A DNA stretch of 64,000 nt from the NCBI GenBank assembly GCA_903632075.3, contig CAHIKZ030003453.1:206001-270000 (forward strand). The letters are read 5' to 3'. The notes under the pieces were generated by a model that saw nothing but the letters and a program-made list of their open reading frames with translations, was not told where the DNA came from and made no database searches. Source of the DNA: Acanthosepion pharaonis. Lineage: Eukaryota > Mollusca > Cephalopoda > Sepiida > Sepiidae. Of this stretch, positions 1 through 13,614 are shown in pieces. Numbering within the stretch: the stretch's first letter is position 1; each line of letters starts with the position of its first letter. The translations under genes and the position numbers were made by a program.

Positions 1-281
1 AAAAAAAAAAAAAGAGAGAGAGAATAGAAGACAAAAAAGGCCTTACAAGATGTGTTGCGCTGAAATCGCTAAAAGGTAAATAGTAACATAAAAGTACGCG
101 TATGAATTGGGTTTAACATAAAATCACATATTTACAAATTGACATGATATATTTGTTGACTGTACCTGTACAATTCAAGTGTATTTAAACATAAAAAGGT
201 GATGTTTATATTATTGCCATATTACAATTATATTAATAATTATTTACAGATTTACCCGGCTTCATAATTTTAACTATTTTG

Positions 282-1100
282 TTACATTGAAGTCCAAGAG
301 CTATCACGTTTAATCCATAACCATTTTGCTGTCCTTTCTGTTGTATTAGTTATGGTCCAAGTCGCCTTTCTTTTGTTAGCACCTACTAAGCCAATATCAG
401 TTATGGCTTTGCATGGGGACCTTGCAGCAAAACCCCTTACACCCACTTCGATTGGCAAACAGCTTGATTTCCATCCATTGTTTTTACAACTCGTTATTAA
501 TTCATCATATTTTAGCATCTTCCATTTGTTGGCTTCTTCTGCATGCTCTTCCCAAGGTACTGTCAGTTCCCACATTATTACTTTCTTAATATTGTTTGAG
601 AAGAATACTATATCTGGGTATAATGATGTTTGCATGATCTGGTCAGGGAATTTGTCTTGTTCCTAAGTCGACCCTTAATTCCCAGCCTGTTGCCAATGAG
701 AGTATTTGCTATGTTCTTGTCCTTTTTGGGGGGGGGGGGGGTCTCACCAGCTCTATGAAACTCTATAGCTCTTTTATTTAGGTTTAAAGTATTAGTGCTG
801 ATGGCCATACTAACTATCTTTGCTATATCCTAAAAGATTTCATCATGCCTCCATCTATACCAGCTTTCTGTTAGTGCTGTCTTAGAATATGCTTTGGAGT
901 CCCTTGTAGTGAGCACAGTTGGCATAAGGGCAATTCTGTTTTATACCGTAAGTGGAGGTTGGTAGGACTGGGGAAGGGTGTTGTATACAGTCTGAATTAA
1001 GAACTTTATATTGATATCATTACTCCATATATCCGACCATTTGATTTTCCTATAAATCATGGGTTCCCCAATTGGTCCACGCACCTTGTTGCCTTAGTCC
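282..1100 (-). mobile_element. Degenerate non-LTR retrotransposon C-terminal fragment
   Basis: In minus-strand reading, ESWYRWRHDEI (about 850-880), then RAIEFHRAGE (about 740), SLYPDIVFFS (about 610) and MWELTVPWEEHAEEAN (about 540) lead to TAKWLWIKRDSSW. This string is the downstream part of LINE-like RT proteins found widely in molluscs and fish. The frame shifts near a 12-base G run (727-740). Non-functional. Confidence 0.75.
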
Positions 1101-1277
1101 TACCATCTTTGCCACCCTTTTTCACAAATGCCAAGCAGTGCAATATGCTGTTTCCAAATTTCTGTTGGAATGAATTGCATCACAGTGCTCTTTTCCTCAC
1201 AGACAGTACTGCTATACTCTGCAGTCAACAAAAACACTTTGTGCATGAAATAATGGCGACAATTTACTCATCGCACC

Positions 1278-1278
1278 C

Positions 1279-1348
<70 letters not shown>
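1278..1348. repeat. (TC)n(TA)n microsatellite
   Basis: (CT)n followed by (TA)n and poly-T. The overlapping 83-aa ORF is a repeat artefact. Confidence 0.95.
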
Positions 1349-1360
<12 letters not shown>

Positions 1361-1379
1361 ATTAAGACTTAGTCACTTT

Positions 1380-2150
1380 CCCATGCAATGTAGATTTCTT
1401 GTTTCTTTTCTATGTTTTCATGGTAATTGTTCTGAGGAACTTTCCTTTTTGGTACCTTGACATTATGAATTTAAGTGCAGTACTGGATTGGCAGCTTGGT
1501 CTCATTTTATAGTTGAAATTGCTAGATTTCATATCGAACATATGTATATTTCAATTATCTTCTGTCTGAGTAATTCTTGTTTTATTGTTCCCTCTCCCCA
1601 ATAATTTTTCTAATATGCTCGAATACTCAGTAATCACTTACATCTTAGTGGCTTTATTGCCTTGTTTGGGGTGAAATGATTAAAAAAAATGTAACCATAA
1701 GTTCTATGTTAACAGTTTCTTCTCTTGGACTTTACGTTTGTGGAATTCTCTTCTAGTTTCCCAGTCAATTTTGATCAATTATTTAATTGCAATATCAAGC
1801 ATTATCTTCTTTTTATTTTTCTCTGTCCTTGATCGTTTTCTCATATTCTCTCATTCAGTAACCCCTTGAATCTTAGTGGCTTTATTGCTTGGGGTGAAAT
1901 AATTTAAAAAAAAAAAAAATCCCAATTTTTTTTTTTTTTTTTAACCTTTTAATTCCAAAAATTTCAGATATCACAGAGGACAACGTGGCTTGGATGTTCT
2001 TTCACCAAGTTCTGCCGTGACATAAATGTCTGTCAATCCTTACAGACAAGTTCAATATCACAAGAAACTTGGGCTTAAAGCTATACACTTCGGAAGAGAG
2101 CGGTTGAGTTATCTCCCTTAGATAAGCCACAGGTTCATCATATCTGGAAA
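1380..2150 (+). mobile_element. LINE 3'-end fragment, copy A
   Basis: It shares ordered blocks with 6720-7880: catggtaattgttctga, agtactggattggcagc, cttagtggctttattgcctt and tatctcccttagataagcc. The cttagtggctttattgc block occurs twice (1645 and 1873). Confidence 0.6.
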
Positions 2151-2599
2151 TTATTTTTTTTTTTTTATCCTTAAAAATAGAAACTGAAAATAAATATCAA
2201 GTCAGAGGAATTTACAGCACGGCTTGAACTTGCCTCCCCAAATCTCTCTTGTGAATAATACCTTCATTCTGCTATAGAAACCAATGACTTCATAGGGCAA
2301 AAGCATTTAAATGGCTTTATAAAGGTGGCTGACAGTTCTCCTTGGTTAAAAATTTGAGATCCTGCATCTTCGGAACCCTACCACTGTTTCATTAGTAATA
2401 TAGATAAAAATTACTTCTGTGAAAATTGTGCACCACAGGACAATAGAAGTGTTTCCAATTCTCTGACAAAGCTGCCAGACAACATGACCACAAGTCTTAT
2501 AACCTCTAAGGGTTGTTGGTATACCACATGTACTGCAGTAGTGATATGTTTAGGATAAGATTCTCTGACAAAGCCCATCTCTTTTCAAGTTTTGAATTC

Positions 2600-3170
2600 A
2601 GTTTTCCTTGTCAAGGCAAGAGGACCTAGTCTGCCCTGTTATTTAACTCATAGTTAGAGGAAGACGAATTTATACCTTTTCCAAGTGAATGAAACAGAAT
2701 CAACTAAAATTTGAACACTGCTTCTCAATTTCACTTTCTTCACTCGTAACCGTTGCACGCTCCTCACAGCCATATTTACTGCAGCCCATCTTAATTCATC
2801 AAGTGAATTCATTTTGATGTAAATCAATTAAGATCAGAAAATTTGTCTGGTGTAGCCTGTTGACATTTGTTGTTGTTGTTATTATTATTATTATTAATAT
2901 TATTATTAATAATAATAATAATAGCAGCAGCAGCATGTTTAGGGCAAGATACTTTGACAAAGCCTATATCTTCAAGTTTTGAATTCAGTTTTCCTTCTTG
3001 AGGGAAAGAAAGCCCAGTCTGTTCTGTTGTTTAATCCGTAGCTTGAGAAAGATGGGTTCATGCCTTTTCCAGGGGTATTAGTGCAAAGTGAACAAAACAG
3101 AATCTACCAGAATTTGAACTCAGCTTGCTAATTCCACTTTACAGAGCAATAGCCACTACATTGTCAGTGT
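2600..3170 (+). mobile_element. Two adjacent SINE-like copies (family 1)
   Basis: Copies at about 2600-2800 and 2935-3170 share the block CAGTCTGYYCTG...TTTAACCCATAG...ATGCCTTTTCCA...GAACAAAACAGAATC...ATTTGAACTC. They are separated by (TTG/TTA)n at 2866-2935. The same family recurs at 14600-14890, 38430-38600, 48030-48240, 58150-58380 and 60240-60380 (+), and at 11440-11620, 37860-38060 and 45590-45850 (-). Confidence 0.7.
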
Positions 3171-5290
3171 TCTATATGACAATTATTTGGGTCTGTCCAA
3201 AAATAATATGCAGTCATTGATATAGACCAGGACAATTGCTATTGCAGAAGAGATTCTTTCTCTGACTGATTTATGGATCTGGTGTTCATCCCAACTTTAT
3301 GACGTAACAATACTTACACAGTCCTCTTTTGAACACTACTTAAATTGACAGGTCCACTTGTTTTTAATAGGGACACAAATTTTGTATATTATCTTTCATG
3401 AGACATTCCTCAATCCACATTTTGTGACAATGAGGCTGATTAAACATTAATTCTAAACAGAAAAAAGGGTTAAGCCAAAAATGAAATATAAACTAAAAGC
3501 TAGAGAGATAGAAAGAGAATGGAAGACATTTTCTCTGCTAATGTGGAAGTGAAGAAAGGGCCATCTAGGTTGCCTCACTCCTACAATGCACCAAAAGTAG
3601 TTGTTTTTTTTATCTATTGAAAATCTAGCATGCTAGTAAAGGAAATTGGGAAATGGCTTTATCTCTTTCTTGGGAAGTTAGAAAAATATATCATTAGTAA
3701 AAACAAATTGAGAAATGAAAACAGAATGAACCTGCTGCAAAGGGTTAGGATTTAACAGGCAGGTGATCTGGTCTGTTTTCACTAATGGATGAAAAACAGC
3801 GTGTCTCTTTGTTGAGAATTTAGGTAACCATATATTTTCATTGACAAAAACAAATTGAGAAGTCATTTTTATCTGTCTCTCGGAAGGTTAAAATGCAAAG
3901 GTGATTTGGTTTGTGTTTTCACTGGACATGTGGGTCCAGAAAAGGAGTCAGAGAATTGAAATTAATGAGAATAAACCACACCCTTTCTTCTACATACTTT
4001 AAAAGTTAAATTTGTCACAAAGACAGTTAAGCCAGCCCTGAGAAGTGGGCAGAGTTAGAATACAGAGAGGGAAGAGGCAGAATTTAATCCTGCCTGTGTG
4101 GAGTAGCAATGCAAGATGTGAAGTTAAGGAAGGAGCAATCCCTGTGATTACTCCCAAGGAAGGTGGATAATTATCCAAATTTGAAAAGTTGATTAAGAAA
4201 GCAGAAATAGGGAACAAAGAAAACCTTTATTGGAATTAGTAAAAATTGGGGAATCACCAAATCTCCAGAACTATTTGGCCCTAGTGTATATAAGCAGATG
4301 ACTTTGGGAGCTTTGTGCCAAGACTTTGTATCAAGTGCCTCTGGAATCCACATCAGCTGCAACCAGATTTCCTGATTCCAAGACTTTTGAACCCAGCTCC
4401 TCCAGAAGTTTAGACAAGACCCACTGTCACTATAGAAACTGATGTGAGAAGGGTTAATTTTTATTGTACCAAGTGCCATATAAACCAATTGAAAATTAAC
4501 CCCATGAATCTATCATTTTATTTTTTGTGAAGATATTTTTCTTCCTTAATATAGCACCTGCCATGGCTTGAACCAGCATTGCTATTATGGCAACCTTCAA
4601 TCTTCCACTGCTCTGAGATCAAGAACACAACATGGGCAGAGTCAGTGTGGAACAAAGCGACCAACAACCAGGTTGGACCAACATCAGCATTAAACAGGGC
4701 AGAGTTAGCCCTTGAGGACCAGACCGCTGAAAGTTGTTATAATTTGACGAAATTGGAAAAAAAAAAAATTTTTTTTTCTTTAAAATCATTTTAGGGCAGG
4801 GGACGTCACTCCACTCACTTCATAATATAAATACAATTTCAAATCAATCCCTGACATCTTACAGAATTATCTATACTTAGCTTTTATTTACAAATTTCAA
4901 GTTTGAAACTTAGCTTATGCTATTGATAACTTTGACTCATGCTGTCCTTTTTCCATAACTCCTAATAGTACACTGTTATCAATGATGCAGACAGTTTCAA
5001 ATTTGACATTTCTAAATGCAAACAAAGAAGTGATTACTCCTTAAGACAGTGGTTACCAAACTTTTTTTTTTCTCTGGGCTGCATTTTTGCAATGAAAATT
5101 TGCTTGCGCCTCACAAATTTTATGTGATAAAAAGTATATTTAAAAATAAGAAACAGAGAGAGATAGGGTTAAAGGGAGTTAACTGCGGATTCAAAGTCAA
5201 AACATTGTTGATAACTCTCTTCTCCAATTTGCAGATCCTAATTACTATATGCTTAATACTTGATATGATGTAAAAATATCACTGATAAAA
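3171..5290. other. No gene recognised
   Basis: AT-rich sequence. A local near-duplication (3640-3730 versus 3790-3910, around cactaatggatga/cactggacatg and caaattgagaaatgaaaac) is visible. ORFs are short and without domain character. Confidence 0.5.
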
Positions 5291-5303
5291 TCAGTTAATA
5301 CTT

Positions 5304-5426
5304 CACTATTTACATTATTTGGACTATTGTCCTCATCTTTGTCACCATATTTATTACAACGTTTCGGTCATTGTACACTTCGGCCTTCTTCAGATGGTTG
5401 GAATAGTCCAAATAATGTAAATAGTG
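5304..5426. repeat. Foldback: 25-bp perfect inverted repeat
   Basis: Arms 5304-5328 and 5402-5426 are exact reverse complements; the 73-bp loop contains acgtttcggtcattgtacac and ccttcttcag. Related ccttcttcagg blocks occur near 38300. Confidence 0.85.
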
Positions 5427-5610
5427 TACATAGTACCTAATTTCAGAAATATGGACAGATACCAGTCAATAATTATTTATAACTATTTATACTGGGACTC
5501 ATGCATGCAATTACTAGTAATATTTTAAATTTTGAAATTATTTATTTTTGGCATATGAATTTTTTAAAAATGTTTCTAAATTTCTGTATTTATATTATGA
5601 ACAAGTCTTC

Positions 5611-5643
<33 letters not shown>

Positions 5644-5799
5644 TCTGCCAACTGTTGTGGCTTGAATGTTTAATAAATGCTAATCTGCAAATGTTATTCC
5701 CCAACAAAATTTCCCTATTTATCAAGGACACATTCCAAAAGCTGGGTAGAGTATTGTGAGACAGGAGGATTTCTTTGGTAACAAAGAAAAGAATACTGA

Positions 5800-6230
5800 G
5801 CTGTTATGTGACATCTGACTTTCATTATGGCAGTGAATGTTGGACAATTTCTTCAAAGATGAAGAAGAGACTCAGGGCGACAGAGGTGTGGTTCTACAGA
5901 AGGATACTAAGGATATCATGAATCGCGCATGTGAGCAGCGATTAGGTCTTGGCGAGGATGCAAACAAGGAGGAGGCTTATACTTAAAGTCAGGAAGAGGT
6001 GGCTGAAATTTCTGGGACACAATGAGGAAGGAGGGCCTGGAGAATCTGATATTCACGGGTCAAATAGAGGGAAAGAGAGACAAGGGAAACAACACACAAC
6101 ATACCTGGCGAGCTTAAGGAAGTGGATGACAGAACGTGGTCTGGGGGAGGAAGCAGAGGGAAGGAACTTGTTGAGAGCTGCAAGGGATAAAAGAAAAGAA
6201 AAAACTGGTCAATTTAATTAGTGTCAGACA
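5800..6230 (+). mobile_element. LINE RT-protein C-terminal fragment
   Basis: The plus frame reads MKKRLRATEVWFYRRILRIS, then ARMQTRRRLILKVRKRWLKF and ASLRKWMTERGLG, the familiar end of a LINE polyprotein. Broken upstream. Confidence 0.7.
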
Positions 6231-6479
6231 CTGAACCAATAAGGGCTTTAAGTCAAAGTTATGTTCATAGAGATTCAAATTTAATAAAAATGTAGAAGTG
6301 GAGAATCTGTCCTCACATCTTGGCTGCAGTTCCTTTCCCGCCATGATAACATTTTTAACACTTCCAAAACAAAACTGCATTCTATTAATCATTTGAGAGA
6401 CCCTTTTCTGCCTTCATCTCTAAGAGACTTCTCAGGTTAACGTTCTTGGTTGTCATGAAGTGCAAAGATTATTATACAA

Positions 6480-7880
6480 ATCAGTTGCTAGATAAGTTTA
6501 TTCATTGTGTCATGCTAGACAATTTTTCTCTCCAGAATCTATCTTACATATATAAGTCTACCATTCATCCATGCTTCAAATAATGCTGCCACATATGGCC
6601 TATTTATTTGGAGATTCTTGATAAAATCCAAAGACTGATCCACAATATTATTGGTCCTGACATCTTTGCTTCCATCACTTTCTCAATGCCATAATGTAAT
6701 CTTCTGTTTCTCTTTTGTGTAAATTCTTTTCATGGTAATTGTTCTGATAAGCATTCCTAGACTTTATTAATTTACTAGCAGCAGAGCCCGGGGATGTAAC
6801 AGTAAGAGATAGATCAAGTGTCGACATTGTTTTCAATCGTTATGAGTCTACCAATTGAATAGAATTTTATTATAAACAATTGTCTTGTAAATGAAATTTT
6901 TAAAGCATTCTGAATGTAAAAATAAAGAAAAAAGTGTGCAAGACAATAAGAAACACTACCTGCCAAAAAAAAAAGTGAAGTTTTGTTGAAATCGGTTGAA
7001 AAATGTAGGAAATCTGATCCCATATATAAAGGAACACACGCACACAAACAACCTGGGTTTTATAATAAGTATAACTCGATATGAGTTGTCCCCCTTTCCT
7101 TCTGCAAAAGCGATGCCTCTTAATTGTGTTTTCAAATTGATTTTGTGCAAAAACAATTGTTTTTCTAATTTTGGGCGCTGTCAGAACCACTGTAAGGTAA
7201 TTTTACCTAGTCCTATGAAGTTTTGTTGAAAGCGGTTGAAAAATGTAGGAAATCCAATCCAATATATAAACGTACAGACACACACACACACACACACACA
7301 CAAAATCTGCATTTTATAATAAATAAGATGTGCAGTACTAGATTGGCAGCTAGGTCTCATTTTACAGTTGAAATGGCTAAATGTAACTAAATTCTATACT
7401 AACAGTTTCTTCTATCACACTTCTCACTTGTAGAAATCTCTTTCTGCTTTTTGCATTCTGTTTAAGTTTGATTTTCAAAAATCTAAATGCAATGTCAAAT
7501 GTTATCTTGTCTTAATTCCTTTTCTTTCATTTTTCTTTTCTTTATATTCTCTTGCACACGGTAACCCCTTGCGCCTTAGTGGCTTTATTGCCTTGCTTGA
7601 GGTGAAATGATTAAAACAAAAAAAATACAATTGTTTTTATTTTATTTTTTAACCTTTTCAAACGTTTAATTCCAAAGAGAGAATCAAGAATTCATAATTC
7701 AGAGGCCAACTTTTAAGTGGATTAGACGTTCAGTAGGTGAGCATTAGTGACATAAATATCTGTATAAGATGAGTCAATATCACAAGAAACTTAGGCTTAA
7801 AGCAGAGCACTCCGGTCAGAGATACCTAAAGAATAGGCTGAGTTATCTCCCTTAGATAAGCCACAGGTTTTTCACAACAT
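6480..7880 (+). mobile_element. LINE 3'-end fragment, copy B, interrupted by another repeat
   Basis: The first part (6480-6760) resembles 62230-62400 (cttacatatataagtctaccat). The end (7320-7880) resembles 1480-2140. Between them is an insert (about 6772-7320) beginning actagcagcagagcccgggg. It has two related blocks ggttgaaaaatgtaggaaat (7000 and 7238), each followed by tatataaa and CA repeats. Confidence 0.6.
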
Positions 7881-8094
7881 ATAGAGACAGGTGACTCACT
7901 GCAAGAGAAAAACATTGAAACACTCTGACAGTCATCCTTCTGGCATACCGTTTTTTTGGGGTTTTTTTTTCTCTCATTTTGTGTGCACAAAGGTTAAACA
8001 TTGTTTTAATGTATCTGAACTCGTAGAATTCTTGAACAATATAAAATAACATATTTCAGTAGTGGATTTATTTATTTATTTTTTTTTAATTAAT

Positions 8095-10860
8095 TCCCCT
8101 AATACAAGACCCAAGATAGGGAGTTACTGAGTGAGAGTATTATGTGGACGAATAGGTTGACCCTGGACTTAGAGACTAAGACTATAGTTGTCAGGGAAGC
8201 ATCCTCTCAGGAGATTGTTCCACAAAGTATGTTCTGGAGAAGAAGCTGTCTTTGTGTTCCTTTGATAAAAAGCAAGTTCCACTATGTTTGCCATTGTGCA
8301 CATGGGACATTAAGGTTTTCCTTAAGATTTAGTCTAATACAGTTGCAATTTGGATGCACCCTCATTCAAAGCCTCAGCATTATGATTATATGGTCACTAA
8401 ATTTCATGATCGTAGGGACATCAAATTCACTTGTTCCTTCCACAATACATGTTACCTGTCTGACCACATTTTTTTTCAAACAAAATCCCGGTTTTGTGTG
8501 AATGATCGGTGAGTGAAAAATTCAACAAGACCTAAGCACATCAATATTCTTCCACTCAAATCACAAGATAAGCTGATTGAACTTTTCAATAAATTAGATA
8601 TGTCTTTGACTGTGTTGCTCTCACTAATGATATTGAGTCTTTCTGGAAGGCATTGCATGATGAGACTTAGAATATTTCTCTTGAAGTCCTTGGGCTGCCA
8701 CTTCATAAGCACCAGGACTGATTTGATGACAACAGCAAGAACACCAAAGTGCTCAACAAAAAAATACAGGATTTGCACAAAGCTTGGATGCAAGATAAGA
8801 AACATGTCAAAAAAGTGCACTTATAAGTTCAGTAAACTCAAAGTGAAGAGGCTCCTTAGACGCATAAAAGAGACTTGGTGGTCTGCCGAAGCCTCTGAAT
8901 TGCAGGATGCTGTAGATCACAAGAATTCTAAATCGTTTTATGCAGGACTCAAAACAATCCATGGTCGATGCCAGTGTGGCTCAAACCCTGTTCTATCAGC
9001 TGATGGTGAAGCCCTCCTGACTGACAAGGCTGATATCCTCAAATGTTGGAAAAGCCACTTTTAATTTGTTTTAAACAACACATCTGTGATTGACATTAAA
9101 TCCATTGTGAAACTACCAGACTTCCCAGAACTATCACTTGAACCTATACATGAAAAGCTGTTTAATTCATTGAAGCAACTGTCATCTGAAAAGTCTCCTG
9201 GAAAAGATTCTCTGCCACCTGAAGTTTTCAATTGTGGTGGATCAAGGCTTATGAAGAAACTGCATGAACTTCTTATCCAAATTTAGAGAGTGGGCTCTGT
9301 CCCTCAAGACTTCAAGGATGCACTGATCAAGCATCTGTACAAGAATAAAGGAAACAAAAGTGTGTGTGACAATCATCATGGAATAACACTCTTGTCCATT
9401 GTAGATAAAATACTGGCTCACCTTATTCTCGACCAAATATTCAAGAACCTCATGAATGATATTTATCCAGAATTCCATTGTGGCTTTTGCTCTGGCCGAG
9501 TCACCATTGACATGATATTTGCCCTTCATCCGGTTGCCAAGAAAGCTCTGAAAAATAATCTGGAATTGAACATGGTGTTTGTTGATCTTACAAAGGCCTT
9601 TGACATGGTGAACAGGAAAGTCATCTGGAAAGTTCTGAAGAGACTCGGCATACCTGACAATATGCCTGTCATCATTTCCCTCCATGAAGGGACGAAAGCC
9701 TCTGTTGTATCTGATGGCAACACTTTCGATCTGTTTGATGTCACAAATGGCACCAAACAAGGCTGTGTCATGGAACCTGTTTTGTTCATTCTTTTCTTTT
9801 CCGTCATGCTCAAACATGCTTTCAGTAACACAGATGTTGGTGTTTCAATTTCATACAAGCTGTGGACTATTCAATCACCAGCAGTTTAAGGCCAAGACAA
9901 AAGTCAGAAAAGCCGTAATCCTTGACCCCTCCTATTCACTGACAATGCAGTATCGACTGCAACATCTCTTGAGGAAGCACAGTTTCTTGTTGATCACTTT
10001 TCTGCAGCCTGCAAGGCTTTTAGCCTGACTATAAGCATCAAGAAAATGGAAATGATTCATCAGCCTTGACTCACATCAAAACAAATTCAGGGTGTCAAGC
10101 AGAATGTATCAGTTTCCCCACTTTCCAGAAACTCCTGTTCAGTTTGATCGTCAAAATCTCAAATACGTTAAAGCATTCACCTACCTCAGAAGTAAAGTCA
10201 AATCCAGTGACACCCTTGACAATGAGATTGCTAACCAAATTGCTTTAACCAGTACTGCATTTGGTAAACTTCATCATTGCCTTTGGAATGAACATAGCAT
10301 AAGGCTGGACAGGTTCAGGCTTACAAGGTTGCTATCCTTACCATCTTGTTGTATGGTTCTATGGACACTGTATCACTGCCATATAAACCAACTTGATGTT
10401 TTCCACAAAGGGTACCTCAAGGCAATCTGTGAGATATCTCTTTGTAAGAAAGTGCCAGATTTGAACTTGTTTACGATGTGCAGTATTTGTGATATAGAGA
10501 GCTTTCTCATGACATCGCAATTGCACTGGGTTGGTCATATGGTCAAGATGGAGGATGACTGCATACCAAAGCACATGGTTGGTAAAATATTAGGAGGCCA
10601 TGGTTAAGGTACAAGGACAAACTGAAAAACAACCTTACGGCCATCAACATTCTACAGAGATCAATTGAGGCGAGAACCAATGAGAAAGCTGAATGTCGGA
10701 CAAAATGTTGCACTGGAATCAAACAGCACAGAGCCATTTCCATCAACCATTTTCGTGAGCTAGAAGTAAAACAGCAGTAAGCATACTTGCCATTCAGGAT
10801 TCTAACCCTTGTACATGTGTACTCTGTGGTCATCATTGCAAGTCACTTGTAGAACTAAAA
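8095..10860 (+). mobile_element. Degenerate non-LTR retrotransposon with reverse transcriptase
   Basis: The plus frames give KSFYAGLKTIHGRCQCGSNP, LSADGEALLTDKADILKCW, SSEKSPGKDSLPPEVF, VCDNHHGITLLSIVDKILA, FVDLTKAFDMVNRKVIWKVL and TNGTKQGCVMEPVLF. This is the RT core in order, with the catalytic YADD block eroded. It continues with AFTYLRSKVKSSDTLDNEIA and LHWVGHMVKMEDDCIPKH. It is an RTE-type LINE by appearance, with stops and frameshifts throughout. The first 170 bp resemble the dispersed repeat at 20520 and 20915. Confidence 0.85.
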
Positions 10861-13107
10861 TGCCATGAAAGGCATAAGCACCAACCAACTGCATATCAGA
10901 GCTAAGGTGACAATTGTTGAAATATCATAAGTCAAAATTGACACGAGAGTCCATCATATACACCTGTATTAACCTTTCATATGGAAACCATGCACATGTA
11001 TTTTTAAGAACATGATGCATCATTTACTACAGATAACTTTATGAAATAAATATCTACAACTGTGAAGAAGTTGATTGTGCAAGTCTGACATTGTTGCAAA
11101 AGCATCCTGGATATGTTACATTGTTTGATAAAGTTAATGTTGTTGCCTGTAATAAGATTTCCAACTGGAAACGAGTCACTCAAACTTCTACATCATAAAG
11201 AAGGACATGTAATTATTGGTGATGACCAACTCAGGACATGTCTGGATCTGCACAATATCAAGAAAAAGCTATCCTGTAAATTGTGCATGTGTTTATTACT
11301 CTCATATATACACAAAGAAAGTGGCATAACACTTCAAGTTTCCTTCTTTTTAATTTTTTAACTCCTTTCCCACCAATTTTTGAATTTTACTGCAGTGCAA
11401 TTGAGTTACAGCTAGCGAGAAAAATTTTTATGCAGAAAGTGGAGTTGACAAACCAAGTTCAAATTCTGGGCTAGTCTATTGCATTCACTTTTGAACTAAT
11501 GCCTTTAAGAAAGGCATTAATCTATCTCTTCTTCCTCCAGCTATGGGTTAAATAGCAGAATAGACTGGATCCTCTAACCCTGGGTGGCAGTCAGTCTGGG
11601 AAAAGAACTACTCTAGAGAAACTATCTTTCCCAGTAATACATATTAACTCAGATAAAGAACAGAAATCTGTGGAAAGCTATGACTGCCTATGTCCTGGTG
11701 AGGTGTGGCATTTAAAAAAAAAGGGGGGGGGGAATAAAATTTTAGAGAATTTTAAAACAATTCTCCCTTATTATTTACACATTGACTATTATCCCTATTT
11801 TTGCTGCTGCTATCACAAAATTTAACCTGAGAGGATACTGTGAGCATGATTAACCACAGCTTCATTGTGCTACATGCTGAAAATAGTGAGCAAATTTTTT
11901 ATTTTTTGTTAAGTCAATAAGAATGTAATTACAATAAAAAGATTTTTTTTAAGTCATAAAATTGTCATTAAAAAAAATAAAATAATATTTATACAGAATT
12001 TATCTTTTATTACAATGTCTTAATGAGGTTCCATACAATAACATATACAACTGTTGCCAATTAATTAACTCCAAGATGTAATTTGGAAGAAATTTTGCAG
12101 TCCACCAAATTCCTTTGGAGTTGTGGGGGAAAAAAAAAGGAAAAAAAAAAAAAAAAAAAGCTGAAATATAGAAATCAAATTTATATCTATGTATATACAT
12201 ATTTACATACATTTACACTCTTCACTCTCTCAGAAGCACACTTTTTTTGTGGGGGCGGGTAGAGGGCTGCTTTTTCTTTACCAATACTACTGATTAAACT
12301 GTGTGTAATACAATGTTCAAATTACATCATAAGCCCTTCCTCCTTATATTTTTTTTTTTTTTCACCTAATGACAATTCCCCCCCACCCTCAATAATAGAA
12401 AATAGACACAAACACAAAAAATTGAATCATTGGGGGAGGGGGGAAGCTTTTTTGACTTCATAATCCTTTGACTATCCACTTGTACAACTTATATCACAGT
12501 CATGTGACCTGTTGAAAGTGCCATCCAATCAAAATTGATCATTTTTGGACTCTTTGAGAAATTCCTGTCCACATTCTCTTCTTCCATAAAAACTAATACA
12601 TGTGTCTTTTGATAACAGAGAAAATGAAAATATGCCATTGAGTTCAGGTGAAAGAAAAATTTTCTCCAGGAATCAATATGATCAAATGTAGATGTGCTAG
12701 TTAGGTGAGGCTAATTAATTTCAACTTAACTTTATGGGAAAATGCATTGAAATAAATTTTCTGCTTCCTGTTAAACAATCATTAAATTTTTTTTTTTTTT
12801 TTTAAAACACACACATATGGAGAAGAGAAGCTGAAAAGTTTTGGGTGTGAACCATTTCCAAAAATCACTGTTCTGATGTTTCGTTATTGGAGGAGTGAGT
12901 CACAACCACAATTCTCAGTATTCTATCATATTTAAAAATTGTTTAACTGATCACCAATAATCAAGTGCCACCACTCATTCTGCAATTTAATTTTTTTAAG
13001 CGGGGAGGGTCTACTTTGCATAAACAGCTGTCAAAAAAGCTGTTTCCCATTATGGTTCTTACTGAAAATATAGCATTTTGCATACAAACAAATGTCAAAA
13101 ATCACAC
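10861..13107. other. AT-rich, repeat remnants only
   Basis: It holds a minus-strand SINE family 1 copy (about 11440-11620), poly-A, poly-T and poly-G runs (12130-12160, 12350, 12430), and no supported gene. It may lie beyond the 3' end of PTPN23. Confidence 0.5.
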
Positions 13108-13260
13108 ACATATATATATAGTGATTTTCCAAGTGTAGCTCAGATGTGGCTCAAGGCCGAAAGTATGGGGCACCCAGCGAGGATCGAACTCGCTACTTGG
13201 TCATAACTGTTCTAGCGAGACAAGCTTGCTAACCATTACACCACCTCAAGGTGCCCCACT
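13108..13260 (-). mobile_element. tRNA-derived SINE (family 2) with tRNA-like head
   Basis: On the minus strand from about 13258, GGGGCAC pairs with GTGCCCC (7 bp). The segment has an A-box-like GTGGTGTAATGGTTAGC and a T-arm-like AGCGAG TTCGATC CTCGCT. At 91 nt with two extra G before the 3' stem, it is not a standard tRNA. A diverged copy lies at about 19030-19155 (+). Flanked by (TA)n. Confidence 0.75.
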
Positions 13261-13569
13261 ATATATATATATATAATAAAAAAAAAAAAAAAAAAAAAAA
13301 AATCGCTACACAACTGTAGTTATGTTTCAACACAATGATGCGTCTCCTCAGGCAATTGTAAATTACTGGTGAGTGAACAATTAATCTGGTTTGATTAATT
13401 TATTTATAATCACTTGTTATTTGAAACACTGCTGCAATTGTATAGAGATTCTTACATGTTTTTGTTTTTAATATCCTAAAATAAATAATATTGCTCTATG
13501 TATTGAGCCCTCTTTTAAATTAAATGTTACAAGTGTTGGAAGGGTATGCTATTCATTTTCATTGTACAC

Positions 13570-13571
<2 letters not shown>

Positions 13572-13614
<43 letters not shown>
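13572..13614. repeat. (TA)n(CA)n microsatellite
   Basis: Dinucleotide run. Similar blocks lie at 13878-13900 and at 14036-14090, where (TA)n is followed by (CATA)n. Confidence 0.95.

Noticed and set aside
13165..13258. Candidate functional tRNA gene (-)
   Set aside because: Length 91 nt with two extra bases between T arm and acceptor, no clean anticodon arm, and a diverged second copy: SINE head, not a tRNA gene.
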